A stretch of 29,703 nt of DNA from Bacteroidales bacterium (GCA_019415705.1 DXYS01000059.1:1-29703), one strand, 5' to 3'; shown: positions 6,999 to 15,477, numbered from the stretch's first letter. Notes: generated by a model not told the origin, from the letters alone. A program made the numbers and translations.

Positions 6999-7472
6999 CT
7001 ACTCGGCGTAAACCTCGCGATGGAAACTCGGCTCGATGAGTTCGTTGACGGCGCGGTCGGGATAGTCATTCTCAGTCGAAATAAATACCCAGTCGATGTC
7101 GTCGAGACGTCGCAACAGAGTGACGAAAAACGCCTCTGAATCAGGGCTGCCGACAACAATCACGCGGGCGACACCGGCCTCGCGGGCTGCAGTAACCGTA
7201 TCAGCAAAGGTTTTAAGTGTCAAGTCATTGTGCTCGGCGTTCTTAAGATCGTCGTCATAAGTCAGGATTGCGTCATGATAGCCCTCGAAAGCTTCGCGCA
7301 TGGCCTCACGATTGTAAAAATCCATACGACTGACCGTCAGCAATACGTCGTCGAGCATCACATGCTCGGGATAATCTACCATGGCATTTACCGCGATATC
7401 ACGGTCGAGCGACACTGACAACACGTCTGAGAATACACGGCAATTTGTACCGATTAAAGCAATTTCTTTCAT
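6999..7472 (-). CDS. Divergent NAD(P)-binding Rossmann-like protein
   Basis: A 157-residue protein opening MKEIALIGTNCRVFSDVLSVSL, the beta strand and helix that start NmrA/SDR-like NAD(P)H-binding proteins. Other family traces are a strand ending in VSRMDFYNREAMREAFEGYHDAIL (about 46-69), like the usual GDVxDxxxVxxAxxGxDAVI, and FADTVTAAREAGVARVIVVG (about 88-107). The usual glycine-rich GxxGxxG loop is replaced by GTNCRVF, so dinucleotide binding is doubtful. It is shorter than the usual ~210 residues. It is monocistronic, with its own terminator and a start divergent from prfC. The function is unknown: possibly a redox sensor or a degenerate relative. Confidence 0.75.
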   Translation of the reverse strand: MKEIALIGTNCRVFSDVLSVSLDRDIAVNAMVDYPEHVMLDDVLLTVSRMDFYNREAMREAFEGYHDAILTYDDDLKNAEHNDLTLKTFADTVTAAREAGVARVIVVGSPDSEAFFVTLLRRLDDIDWVFISTENDYPDRAVNELIEPSFHREVYAE

Positions 7473-7554
7473 AATTGTGATTATATGCTGATTGTTATAC
7501 TTCTTTATTATTTATAACACACGGGATGGCATTTCGTTTACAAGCAAAATTTTG

Positions 7555-7562
7555 TAATTTTG
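7555..7562 (+). promoter_or_regulatory. Candidate -7 element of prfC
   Basis: TAATTTTG matches TAnnTTTG and lies 30 bases before the prfC GTG. The -33 region is T-rich (ATTTCG) but not a clean TTTG. Confidence 0.5.
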
Positions 7563-7591
7563 CAGACTGAAAACAAACCAGTAAAAAAATC

Positions 7592-9172
7592 GTGGCCACA
7601 CTTAACGAAGAAATAGACCGCCGGCGCACATTTGCCATCATATCACACCCTGACGCCGGCAAAACCACACTCACAGAGAAACTGCTGCTCTTTGGCGGCG
7701 CAATCCACATAGCCGGAGCCGTCAAATCAAACAAGATAAAAAAGACAGCCACCAGCGACTGGATGGAAATTGAGAAACAGCGCGGCATCTCTGTCGCCAC
7801 TTCGGTCATGGGCTTCAATTACGGCGATTACAAAATCAACATCCTCGACACACCCGGTCACCAAGACTTCGCCGAGGACACATACCGCACACTGACGGCG
7901 GTCGACAGCGTAATTATCGTCGTAGACGTGGCCAAAGGCGTCGAACAGCAGACCCGCAAACTTATGGAAGTCTGCCGTATGCGCCGCACTCCTGTAATCA
8001 TCTTTGTCAACAAACTTGACCGAGAGGGACGTGACCCGTTCGAGATACTCGATGAACTCGAGGCCGAGCTCAAAATCAAAGTGCGTCCGCTCTCGTGGCC
8101 CATAAACATCGGTGCCAAGTTTAAAGGCGTTTATAACATCTACGAGAATACGCTTGACCTTTTCAAACCCGATAAGCAGAAAGTCTCTGAGCGAGTAGAA
8201 ATCGACGATGTCAACGACCCGCGCATCGACGAAGCTGTCGGCGAAACCGATGCTGCAAAACTGCGCGACGACCTCGAGCTTATCGAAGGCGTCTATCCCG
8301 AGTTTAATGTCGACGACTACCTTGCCGGCAACACCGCCCCCGTATTCTTCGGCTCTGCGCTCAACACCTTCGGTGTCAAGGAGCTTTTAGATTGCTTCGT
8401 CAAAATAGCTCCGGCGCCCAAACCGGTGCAGGCCGAGGAGCGACTGATAAAACCGTCGGAAGATGCTTTCTCAGGCTTCGTTTTCAAAATCCATGCCAAC
8501 ATGGACCCCAACCACCGCTCGTGTATCGCCTTTGTCAAAGTCTGTTCCGGCAAGTTTGAGCGCAATGCGCCCTATCGCCACATCCGTCTTGACAAAGTCC
8601 TCAAATTCTCTGCTCCGACAGCCTTCATGGCTCAGAAAAAGAGTATCGTCGACGAGGCATATCCCGGCGACATCGTCGGCATACCTGACACGGGCAACTT
8701 CAAAATCGGCGACACGCTGACCGAGGGCGAGATTATCCACTTCAAGGGACTGCCGAGCTTCTCTCCCGAGATGTTCAAATATATCGAGAACACCGACCCC
8801 ATGAAGTCAAAGCAGCTTGACAAGGGCATACAGCAACTCATGGACGAAGGCGTCGCACAGCTCTTTGTCAATCAGTTCAACGGCCGAAAGATTATCGGCA
8901 CGGTCGGCCAGCTGCAGTTTGAAGTCATACAATACAGACTCCTGCACGAGTATGGCGCACAATGCCGCTGGGAACCAATCTCGCTCTATAAAGCCTGCTG
9001 GATTGAAAGTGACGACGAAGCCGCTTTAGAGGCTTTCAAAAAGCGCAAGCATCAGTTCATGGCCGTTGACCGCGAGGGACGTGACGTCTTTCTGGCTGAT
9101 TCAAATTATGTGCTGCAGATGGCAAAGACAGATTTTCCGAAAATCAAGTTTCACATGCAAAGCGAATTTTAA
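7592..9172 (+). CDS. prfC: Peptide chain release factor 3
   Basis: RF3, 526 residues, is a translational GTPase that removes RF1/RF2 from the ribosome after peptide release. The G1 loop SHPDAGKTT (18-26), G3 DTPGH (86-90) and G4 NKLD (140-143) are intact. RGISVATSV (64-72) is the switch I block that separates RF3 from EF-G. Domain II (about 310-390) and the C-terminal GTVGQLQFEVIQYRL block are also present. The start is a GTG giving VATLNEEIDRRRTFAIISH; no ATG is suitably placed, and this start agrees with RF3 N-termini. The gene is followed 21 bases later by a HIT protein, and both share the terminator near 9627. Confidence 0.97.
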   Translation: MATLNEEIDRRRTFAIISHPDAGKTTLTEKLLLFGGAIHIAGAVKSNKIKKTATSDWMEIEKQRGISVATSVMGFNYGDYKINILDTPGHQDFAEDTYRTLTAVDSVIIVVDVAKGVEQQTRKLMEVCRMRRTPVIIFVNKLDREGRDPFEILDELEAELKIKVRPLSWPINIGAKFKGVYNIYENTLDLFKPDKQKVSERVEIDDVNDPRIDEAVGETDAAKLRDDLELIEGVYPEFNVDDYLAGNTAPVFFGSALNTFGVKELLDCFVKIAPAPKPVQAEERLIKPSEDAFSGFVFKIHANMDPNHRSCIAFVKVCSGKFERNAPYRHIRLDKVLKFSAPTAFMAQKKSIVDEAYPGDIVGIPDTGNFKIGDTLTEGEIIHFKGLPSFSPEMFKYIENTDPMKSKQLDKGIQQLMDEGVAQLFVNQFNGRKIIGTVGQLQFEVIQYRLLHEYGAQCRWEPISLYKACWIESDDEAALEAFKKRKHQFMAVDREGRDVFLADSNYVLQMAKTDFPKIKFHMQSEF

Positions 9173-9193
9173 TTTTTTAACACTTACCTAACC

Positions 9194-9613
9194 ATGAAAA
9201 GTGACCCTAAAGACTGTCTGTACTGCACAAATACGTTTGACAAACTGATGATTCCATTGGCCGAGCTCTCGGTGTCGCGCGCATTTATATTCAAGGAGCA
9301 GACTTACCGCGGCCGCTGCCTTGTGGCCTACAAAGACCATGTCAACGACCTCAACGAGCTCACTGACGAAGACCGCAATGCATTTATGGCAGATGTCTGC
9401 CGTGTGACCCGCGCTATGCAACGTGTCTTCAAGCCCGAGAAGATTAATTACGGCGCCTACAGCGACAAGCTGTCGCATCTCCACTTCCACCTCGCGCCAA
9501 AATATGTCGACGGTCCCGACTATGGAGGCACATTTGTCATGAATCCCGGTAAGGTCTATCTGACCGATGAAGAGTATGCCGCCATGGCCGATGCCCTGCG
9601 CGCCGCTCTCTGA
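9194..9613 (+). CDS. HIT family hydrolase
   Basis: A 139-residue histidine-triad protein. The catalytic motif HLHFHL (His95, His97, His99) lies in KLSHLHFHLAPKY, and an N-terminal CLYC pair (Cys8, Cys11) may bind zinc, as in several HIT proteins. HIT enzymes hydrolyse nucleotide conjugates such as Ap4A or adenosine phosphoramidates in the cytoplasm. The spacing and the shared terminator point to cotranscription with prfC. Compared with classical HIT proteins the segment after the triad, VDGPDYGGTFVMNPGKVYLTDEEY, is longer and resembles a clade I associate with anaerobes. The substrate is not determinable. Confidence 0.88.
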   Translation: MKSDPKDCLYCTNTFDKLMIPLAELSVSRAFIFKEQTYRGRCLVAYKDHVNDLNELTDEDRNAFMADVCRVTRAMQRVFKPEKINYGAYSDKLSHLHFHLAPKYVDGPDYGGTFVMNPGKVYLTDEEYAAMADALRAAL

Positions 9614-9626
9614 GGAAACAATACAG

Positions 9627-9674
9627 ACAAACCGCCACACTGTCTTCAATTAAAGAATCAGCGTGGCGGTTTGT
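9627..9674 (+). terminator. Terminator after prfC-HIT
   Basis: A perfect 12-bp stem ACAAACCGCCAC (9627-9638) with its complement at 9663-9674, a 24-nt loop, then TTTACGTTTATATT on the plus strand. It sits between convergent genes and may also act weakly on the minus strand. Confidence 0.75.
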
Positions 9675-9686
9675 TTTACGTTTATA

Positions 9687-10736
9687 TTACCACATCGGAG
9701 TAAAAGGCTCGGATACTTTCAGACGGTCATTTACGCAACCGGTGTAATCAAAATGTTCTTTGGTATCCAACTTTAAGACCGGATCGCCGGGATTCAGCAG
9801 AAGCTTTTCAAGGTCAATCCAGAAATCGGAAGTCGAATCTGCAAATTTTAAATAGTATTTCAGTCCGCCGAGGTCTGCGATACTACGCCATTGCGTAGAC
9901 GATACGTTGGGCTCACCCGGCAGTTCATAACCATAAGGGACAGACACCGTCCCCATGATGCTCGAAATCGAGCCCCATGCACTGTGATAGTCAAAATTTG
10001 TCGGGACGTGATGAACAAAGAACAAGGCCCGAACAAAACGGTCGGCGCTTTTCACCGTGCCGGGCAACATATTTGCGCCCCCTACTCCCTGCCAGTATTT
10101 TTCAATGGACTGCATCTGTGTAAACAACGGGTCATTTGTAAGCACCTGCAGATCACGACCTTTGAACAACGTGAGTTTTCCGCCGTCATATTCAAGCAGC
10201 AGTGTCATGCCGCTACGGTCGGTCATAGCCCAGTGGAGCAACGTAGATGTGCCTTCGTCAAATGATTTGCCTGCGATAGCAAACTCATTGTCATTGAGCC
10301 ATGCCTCAGCCTCGTCGACTGTGGCAAAATTATCGAGAAAGTAGCTCACTAAAACCGATAGGCTCATCACCGGTGTCTTGTGATCGGTCGAATCAGCCAC
10401 AGTATACACAGCCTCTTTGCAGAAAAGGCCGTTCATGACAAGCCCTTTCTCGTTCATGCCTTCGGTCACGCCGCCGTCATAGCCTACTGCGAGAACAGAT
10501 GCATAGCGCGAGGTCCATCTTAGCATCGGTCCGTCAGACATGCTCTGTCGCTCCATGCCGCGCGGATAAACATAGAGATTTGTAGGTATCGGCGTACGCC
10601 AGTCAAGTGTGCGTCCGACCAAGACATATGATTGGGGTGCATCGCCCAAATATACAACACGCGAGCATGCAAATGCGTCGGCTGCAGCAATGACGCAAAG
10701 GAGCAATGCTACTGCAATGGTTCTGAATACTTTCAT
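9687..10736 (-). CDS. Secreted Ntn hydrolase, choloylglycine hydrolase family
   Basis: A 349-residue protein with a signal peptide (hydrophobic core to about residue 19, cleavage predicted at AFA|CSR) that exposes Cys24 as the N-terminal nucleophile. This is the hallmark of penicillin V acylase and bile salt hydrolase relatives. Other family residues are Arg42 and Asp45 in GRTLDW, GMNEKGLVMNGL, LTNDPLF with the oxyanion-hole Asn, and SADRFVRA with the conserved Arg. The residue before Cys does not make a canonical lipobox, so a periplasmic or secreted soluble enzyme is more likely than a lipoprotein. It hydrolyses linear amides; whether the substrate is conjugated bile acid, penicillin-like or an N-acyl lipid cannot be read from the sequence. 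Confidence 0.9.
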   Translation of the reverse strand: MKVFRTIAVALLLCVIAAADAFACSRVVYLGDAPQSYVLVGRTLDWRTPIPTNLYVYPRGMERQSMSDGPMLRWTSRYASVLAVGYDGGVTEGMNEKGLVMNGLFCKEAVYTVADSTDHKTPVMSLSVLVSYFLDNFATVDEAEAWLNDNEFAIAGKSFDEGTSTLLHWAMTDRSGMTLLLEYDGGKLTLFKGRDLQVLTNDPLFTQMQSIEKYWQGVGGANMLPGTVKSADRFVRALFFVHHVPTNFDYHSAWGSISSIMGTVSVPYGYELPGEPNVSSTQWRSIADLGGLKYYLKFADSTSDFWIDLEKLLLNPGDPVLKLDTKEHFDYTGCVNDRLKVSEPFTPMW

Positions 10737-10862
10737 AATTGTGCTGAAATAAATTGACAGTTAACAGTTTTTACTTTATCCCGGTCGCCGCAGGCGACGC
10801 GATATAAAATACAAACCGAGTAACCGCAAAATAGTTCGCACTAAGCCACCCGTCTGCTAACT

Positions 10863-11411
10863 TTAGTACAAAATTTCACGCATGACGGGGACGCCCAATG
10901 CCCCGTCTTCAAGTCTGACGCTCACGCTGTCACCGTTACGTGTATGGTAATAGCGTTTACCGTCGACCAACACCCGTTTCGTGCGTCCGTCAGCAAATTG
11001 CAGCGTGATATAATAGTTGGTGTATTTCTCGCCCCGGGCCGTATGATTCCGCCCAACCCGACGTGTGCGGTAGCCTTCCTCAATACTTTTGCCGGCAACG
11101 GCGACGCGCTCTGTGCGCAGGCTCGAGTTGTCGGCGAACGCATTGTTGATTAAGAAAAACAGCATGACAAACAATCCGCAGACAGCGACAACATGGCAAA
11201 TATAGTTGAGCGACACAGAGTCACTGCCCGTCAGACCGCTCCACCAACGACGTGCAGAAACACCGGTAATAAGAGCCAAGGCGCCACTTATCAAAAGCGG
11301 TATCCACAACTCGACAAGCGCATTGCACCACATCACGAAAGCGGCGCCATAGCAAAAAATGACTACTACAATAGCCACTATCACCGCAATTTTTCGGCCT
11401 TTATTACTCAT
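10863..11411 (-). CDS. Small membrane protein of unknown function
   Basis: A 182-residue protein with three hydrophobic helices (about residues 8-28, 34-52 and 70-90), then a soluble C-terminal domain of about 90 residues rich in beta strands: YYITLQFADGRTKRVLVDGKRYYHTRNGDSVSVRLEDGALGVPVM. The charged loop with SIEEGYRTRRVGRNHTARGEKYTNYY precedes it. The tail resembles small beta domains that follow short membrane anchors (DUF3592-like), but I do not claim that family. It starts 65 bases after the ftsH stop, beyond a hairpin, so it is at most partly cotranscribed with ftsH. Confidence 0.75.
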   Translation of the reverse strand: MSNKGRKIAVIVAIVVVIFCYGAAFVMWCNALVELWIPLLISGALALITGVSARRWWSGLTGSDSVSLNYICHVVAVCGLFVMLFFLINNAFADNSSLRTERVAVAGKSIEEGYRTRRVGRNHTARGEKYTNYYITLQFADGRTKRVLVDGKRYYHTRNGDSVSVRLEDGALGVPVMREILY

Positions 11412-11432
11412 TATTTATTATAATCTAATCAG

Positions 11433-11463
11433 CGGAGGCCATGTGATAAAGACATGGCCTCCG
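11433..11463 (-). terminator. Hairpin after ftsH, probable terminator
   Basis: A perfect 12-bp stem CGGAGGCCATGT/ACATGGCCTCCG (11433-11444 and 11452-11463) with a 7-nt loop, 13 bases past the ftsH stop. The minus-strand tail is AT-rich (ATTAGATTATAAT) but has no strict T run, so read-through into the next gene is possible. Confidence 0.6.
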
Positions 11464-11476
11464 ACAAATATACTTT

Positions 11477-13537
11477 TTATCCTTTGTAGGGGGGCGGCAG
11501 CGGACCGTCGTCTTTTGTTTCAGATTTATCAGATGACTCCGGCTTGGCGCCCTCACCATCTGACTTATCAGAGAGTTCTGTGGCCTCGACATCCTCAGTG
11601 TCATCAGCCTTGCGTGCTGCGAGTATCTCGTCTGTACGCGACGCCCACTGACGTTTGCCGAAGATTCGCTCGACATCTTCGGTGAAAATCACCTCGCGAG
11701 AAATCAGCGTCTCGGCAAGCTCATGATGACCCTCGGCATATTTGCGTAACAAATCTTTGGCTCGCTCATACTGCTCGGTAATGATACGGGACACTTCTTC
11801 GTCGATGATGCGTGCACGCTCGTTGCTGTATGGTTTCGAGAATCCGTAATCCTGACCGGTCGAGTCGTAATAACACAAGTTAGGCAGCTTGTCGCTCATG
11901 CCGTAGTAGACCACCATGGCATATGCCTGTTTGGTGACACGCTCGAGATCATTGACGGCGCCTGTCGAGATGCGGCCGAGGAAAAGCTCTTCGGCTGCGC
12001 GGCCGCCGAGGGTCGAACACATATCGTCAAGAAGGGCCTGTGCCGGTGTAATCTGGCGTTCCTCAGGCAGATACCATGCCGCGCCAAGCGCTTTGCCACG
12101 CGGCACGATTGTCACCTTAATCAGCGGGTTGGCATATCTGAGAAACCATGAGACAGTGGCATGGCCGGCCTCATGGATGGCAATAGCACGTTTCTCGTTA
12201 TCAGTCGTAATCTTCGAGCGTTTCTCCAGACCACCGATAATGCGGTCGACGGCAGCGATAAAGTCCTCCTTGCCGACCGAACTCTTGTTATGACGGGCGG
12301 CTATAAGTGCGGCCTCGTTACATACATTGGCGATATCGGCGCCTGAGAATCCCGGAGTCTGACGTGCAAGCAGCTCGACATCAAGTTCATTATCAATCTT
12401 GATATTACGCAGATGCACCTTGAATATCGCGACACGGTCATTCAGGTCGGGCAGATCGACATAAATCTGTCGGTCAAAACGTCCGGCACGCAACAGAGCT
12501 TTATCAAGGATATCTGCACGGTTTGTGGCGGCGAGTATGATGACACCGCTGTTGCTGCCGAAACCGTCCATCTCCGTGAGCAACTGATTGAGCGTATTCT
12601 CACGCTCGTCATTCGAGCCCATGTTCGGGTTGCGTCCGCGTGCACGACCTACAGCGTCAATTTCATCAATGAAGACGATACATGGAGCTTTCTCCTTGGC
12701 CTGACGGAAGAGGTCTCTGACACGAGAGGCTCCAACGCCGACAAACATCTCGACAAAATCACTGCCGGACATAGAGAAGAACGGCACGTTTGCCTCACCC
12801 GCAACGGCCTTTGCAAGCAAAGTTTTACCCGTGCCGGGAGGGCCTACGAGCAACGCACCCTTGGGTATTTTGCCGCCGAGGTCGGTGTAACGTTTGGGGT
12901 TTTTAAGGAACTCGACAATCTCCTCTATCTCAGTCTTGGCCTCAGACAGACCGGCGACATCCTTAAACGTAACTTTCTGGGCATTATCCTTGTCAAACAG
13001 CATTGCCTTGGACTTGCCTACACTGAATACGCCACCGGAGCCGCCTGCACCACCACCGCCTGACATGCGGCGCATAATATAAAACCAGAAGACTATCAGA
13101 AGCACAATCGGACCGAAAGTCCACAGTATCGAGCCGAACTGACCGCTGCGTTTGTACTTCACTTCACCGGTGAAAGCGCCCATCGAACGCCATTCCTCTA
13201 TTTTTGAGTCAAGTTTGTCGGCCGAAGGAATCTCGGTGACAACCTTTGCGACCACACCCGAGCCGGGCGAATACTGGCGCTCATGGAAAAGCGCCGACGC
13301 AAGCGAATCCGAGAGATATCCCTCGGCCTCCTTTTTGTCGGTGAAAACTATGATTTTGGTTATACCGTGATCACGGGCCACATACTGCTCGAAGTCAGAG
13401 TAGCTCACGTCGCGCGTAATCGAATTGTCGTCAAGATAATAGACTCCGAATATAAACAGCAGTACGAAAGCATACATCCAGTACATACTGAATTTAAACG
13501 GTCCCTTCTTGTTATTTGATGAATTGGGAAGTGGCAT
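11477..13537 (-). CDS. ftsH: ATP-dependent zinc metalloprotease FtsH
   Basis: A 686-residue membrane-anchored AAA protease that degrades misfolded membrane proteins and short-lived regulators. Order: N-terminal helix (about 18-34), a periplasmic domain (to about 130), a second helix (about 138-155), a Gly-rich linker, and the AAA domain with Walker A GPPGTGKT (232-239), Walker B FIDEID (289-294) and the second region of homology NRADILDKALLRAGRFDR. The protease domain has HEAGH (455-459) and the third zinc ligand in GAVNDLERVT. The tail of about 60 residues is acidic and low in complexity (EDVEATELSDKSDGEGAKPESS), as in many Bacteroidetes FtsH proteins. It lies 41 bases after rsfS, in one operon. 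Confidence 0.98.
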   Translation of the reverse strand: MPLPNSSNNKKGPFKFSMYWMYAFVLLFIFGVYYLDDNSITRDVSYSDFEQYVARDHGITKIIVFTDKKEAEGYLSDSLASALFHERQYSPGSGVVAKVVTEIPSADKLDSKIEEWRSMGAFTGEVKYKRSGQFGSILWTFGPIVLLIVFWFYIMRRMSGGGGAGGSGGVFSVGKSKAMLFDKDNAQKVTFKDVAGLSEAKTEIEEIVEFLKNPKRYTDLGGKIPKGALLVGPPGTGKTLLAKAVAGEANVPFFSMSGSDFVEMFVGVGASRVRDLFRQAKEKAPCIVFIDEIDAVGRARGRNPNMGSNDERENTLNQLLTEMDGFGSNSGVIILAATNRADILDKALLRAGRFDRQIYVDLPDLNDRVAIFKVHLRNIKIDNELDVELLARQTPGFSGADIANVCNEAALIAARHNKSSVGKEDFIAAVDRIIGGLEKRSKITTDNEKRAIAIHEAGHATVSWFLRYANPLIKVTIVPRGKALGAAWYLPEERQITPAQALLDDMCSTLGGRAAEELFLGRISTGAVNDLERVTKQAYAMVVYYGMSDKLPNLCYYDSTGQDYGFSKPYSNERARIIDEEVSRIITEQYERAKDLLRKYAEGHHELAETLISREVIFTEDVERIFGKRQWASRTDEILAARKADDTEDVEATELSDKSDGEGAKPESSDKSETKDDGPLPPPYKG

Positions 13538-13578
13538 TTTAGGATTGTAGTAATTTGTGTGTCAATTTTTTGCGTGGG

Positions 13579-13938
13579 TTAATCCAGATCGGGAACGTTG
13601 GTGATGACGGCGTCGCTCCACAGCTCCTCGAGATTGTAACGCTGACGCGCCTCGGGCAAGAAGATGTGCACGAGCGTGTCGCCATAGTCGATGACAATCC
13701 ACTCAGAGTTTGCATAACCGTCATAATTATAAGGCTTAATACCGCCGTGTTCGAGCACATACTCGCGCACGCTGTCTGCGATGGCCGCAACCTGCATGGA
13801 CGATGTGCCTTCGGCTATAATAAATGAAGAAGTCGCGGCAGCCTCGATGTCTGACATGTTGACTATAGTCACTTTGCGGCCTTTACGGTCTTGGATACCC
13901 TCTATAATAAGTTCTTTTAATTTATCTTGCTGAGTCAT
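13579..13938 (-). CDS. rsfS: Ribosome silencing factor RsfS
   Basis: A 119-residue member of the Iojap/RsfS family. It binds ribosomal protein L14 on the 50S subunit and blocks joining with the 30S, lowering translation when nutrients are scarce. The family core is clear: DIEAAATSSFIIAEGTSSMQVAAIADSVREYV (about 30-61), GGIKPYNYDGYANSEWIVIDYGDTLVHIFLPEARQRYNLEELW (about 65-107). Small differences are NYDGYANSEW for the usual EGxxxxxW. It is the first gene of the rsfS-ftsH pair, an order common in Bacteroidetes, with a promoter element close upstream. Confidence 0.95.
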   Translation of the reverse strand: MTQQDKLKELIIEGIQDRKGRKVTIVNMSDIEAAATSSFIIAEGTSSMQVAAIADSVREYVLEHGGIKPYNYDGYANSEWIVIDYGDTLVHIFLPEARQRYNLEELWSDAVITNVPDLD

Positions 13939-13977
13939 TTAGTAATATAATGCGACTGAATATAATTATTTCAGGAG

Positions 13978-13985
13978 CAAATTTA
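13978..13985 (-). promoter_or_regulatory. Candidate -7 element of rsfS-ftsH
   Basis: TAAATTTG on the minus strand is a full -7 match, 39 bases before the rsfS start. A CTTG occurs 22 bases further upstream, slightly beyond the usual spacing. Confidence 0.6.
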
Positions 13986-14094
13986 ACGATTTTTTCTTAA
14001 CAATTGCCAAGTCGGCCAGATGTTATGTTTTTTAAACAATCAGGGCACATAAAAAGATTGATTAACCATTTATTCCCTTAATAAACTGTCGCAA

Positions 14095-15348
14095 TCAGTC
14101 ATATCTCAGTGTTTCGGACGGATCGACCTTCATTGCCGATGATGCAGGTATCAAAATCACAAGCCATGCGGCGACAAACACTCCGACGTTAAGCAGGGCG
14201 TAAGCAAATGCAGAAATCTCCACAGGCACATAATGAAGATAATACATATCAGGATCAAGCCCGATAAAATGTGTGGCAGACTGCACAACCGGAAGGATTA
14301 TTCCTACGAGATTGCCGACAAGCATGCCCATAAGAACTATTTTAAGACCCATCCACACAAAAACGTTTCTCACGAATCTGCGGGATGCGCCGAGTGAACG
14401 TAACAAGCCGATGGTGGGGATGCGGTCAATCACGACCATAAAAAGAGATGAAACTAATGTAAACGCCGCCACACAGAGCATCAGAATAAAAATAACGACA
14501 ACATTTGTGTCAAGCAACGACAGCCAGTTAAAATACAGCGCCCCGGTCTGCAAAGCGTCCGTTACAGGATAAACCGACTCGAGACGTCCGTCACGGACCG
14601 CATCATTGACTGCCTGCTGAAGACGTTGGCTCACCGGAGCAATCTCATCTGCCGACACCCCTTCGATAACGACACGCGTGGCACACAACGAATCAATGCC
14701 TGCCACCGACTGCAGCAACGGCATTGAAACATAGGCTACGGTCTTGTCATATTCACTCATCCCGGAGTCATAAACAGCCGCAACCGTTACACGGCGCGTC
14801 TTCATGGCCCCGTCAACAAAAAAGCAACTGTAAACACGGTCTCCCGGAGAGAGAGACAATGCGTCTGCCGTCAATCGTGATACCACTATGTCACTTTCTG
14901 ATTCTTTGTCTCCAAAATCAGGCCATTGTCCACCGACGATATTCGAACGCTCGAATCCGTCATCATGAGTATTGTCATAGGCACGCAGGACCACGGCTTC
15001 ATAATTGTCGTCCGTTTTTATTATTGCAGGCATCTGTATCGACAAAGCCACATTATGCTCACCGACAGTCTCGCTTACAATCGATTGAAATTGCGGTGTG
15101 TAAGTAATATAATCACTCTGCACACCTGTGTGATAGTCATACGGAGCCCCGATGGCAACCTGCGCGTCAAAACCAAGTACCTTGCGTGTAATCTCATGCT
15201 TGAAACCTGTCACGACCGCAAGCGTCAGCTCCATGACGGCAAGCGCAAGAGCCACACCGGTCACGGCAATGACGACTCCCGCAGACGAGCCGCGGCGCGT
15301 ATCACCGCTAAGACGCAAATGGCGCGAAATCCAATATGAGACATTCAT
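14095..15348 (-). CDS. ABC transporter permease, LolC/LolE (FtsX-like) type
   Basis: A 417-residue permease with the MacB/FtsX plan. One membrane helix (about residues 23-50: GVVIAVTGVALALAVMELTLAVVTGF) is followed by a large periplasmic domain (about 55-270). Three C-terminal helices follow (about 282-310, 330-355, 380-402), and the end is SAMKVDPSETLRYD, the typical FtsX-family tail (KxDPxExLRxE). The opening MNVSYWISRHLR is close to LolC/LolE starts (xxxfIArRyl). In the Lol system such permeases with LolD extract lipoproteins from the inner membrane. No LolD ATPase gene is in the window, so it must be encoded elsewhere, and LolC versus LolE cannot be decided. Confidence 0.88.
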   Translation of the reverse strand: MNVSYWISRHLRLSGDTRRGSSAGVVIAVTGVALALAVMELTLAVVTGFKHEITRKVLGFDAQVAIGAPYDYHTGVQSDYITYTPQFQSIVSETVGEHNVALSIQMPAIIKTDDNYEAVVLRAYDNTHDDGFERSNIVGGQWPDFGDKESESDIVVSRLTADALSLSPGDRVYSCFFVDGAMKTRRVTVAAVYDSGMSEYDKTVAYVSMPLLQSVAGIDSLCATRVVIEGVSADEIAPVSQRLQQAVNDAVRDGRLESVYPVTDALQTGALYFNWLSLLDTNVVVIFILMLCVAAFTLVSSLFMVVIDRIPTIGLLRSLGASRRFVRNVFVWMGLKIVLMGMLVGNLVGIILPVVQSATHFIGLDPDMYYLHYVPVEISAFAYALLNVGVFVAAWLVILIPASSAMKVDPSETLRYD

Positions 15349-15355
15349 AATGAGA

Positions 15356-15363
15356 CAAAATTA
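15356..15363 (-). promoter_or_regulatory. Candidate -7 element, very close to the permease start
   Basis: TAATTTTG on the minus strand matches TAnnTTTG but ends only seven bases before the ATG at 15348. If used, the transcript would be nearly leaderless. No clean -33 box is seen. Confidence 0.35.
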
Positions 15364-15445
15364 ATCATTTTTGATGAGATATGACACCGCAAGCCGGACC
15401 ACCAGAGCTTATCTGAAATGATTTTAAATAAAATGTCATTTTTTA

Positions 15446-15477
15446 TTTCACCGTTAGCCCATTTTTTCGCAAATTTG
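15446..15477 (+). promoter_or_regulatory. Candidate promoter of feoAB
   Basis: TTTC (15446-15449), 20 bases, then CAAATTTG (15470-15477), one mismatch to TAnnTTTG, about 25 bases before the start. I do not see a clear Fur-type palindrome, though the upstream 15415-15450 is very AT-rich. Confidence 0.45.

Noticed and set aside
6893..7159. Upstream extension of the acyltransferase by 89 codons
   Set aside because: It overlaps the coding region and terminator of the gene at 6999-7472; family members start at the LxSLRG segment.
10784..10798. GTCGCC-GCA-GGCGAC hairpin as a terminator of the membrane-protein gene
   Set aside because: The stem is only six base pairs and no T run follows on the minus strand.
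12413..13063. 216-codon plus-strand frame antisense to ftsH
   Set aside because: It lies fully inside the strongly conserved ftsH coding region and shows no domain; a shadow frame of GC-rich codons.
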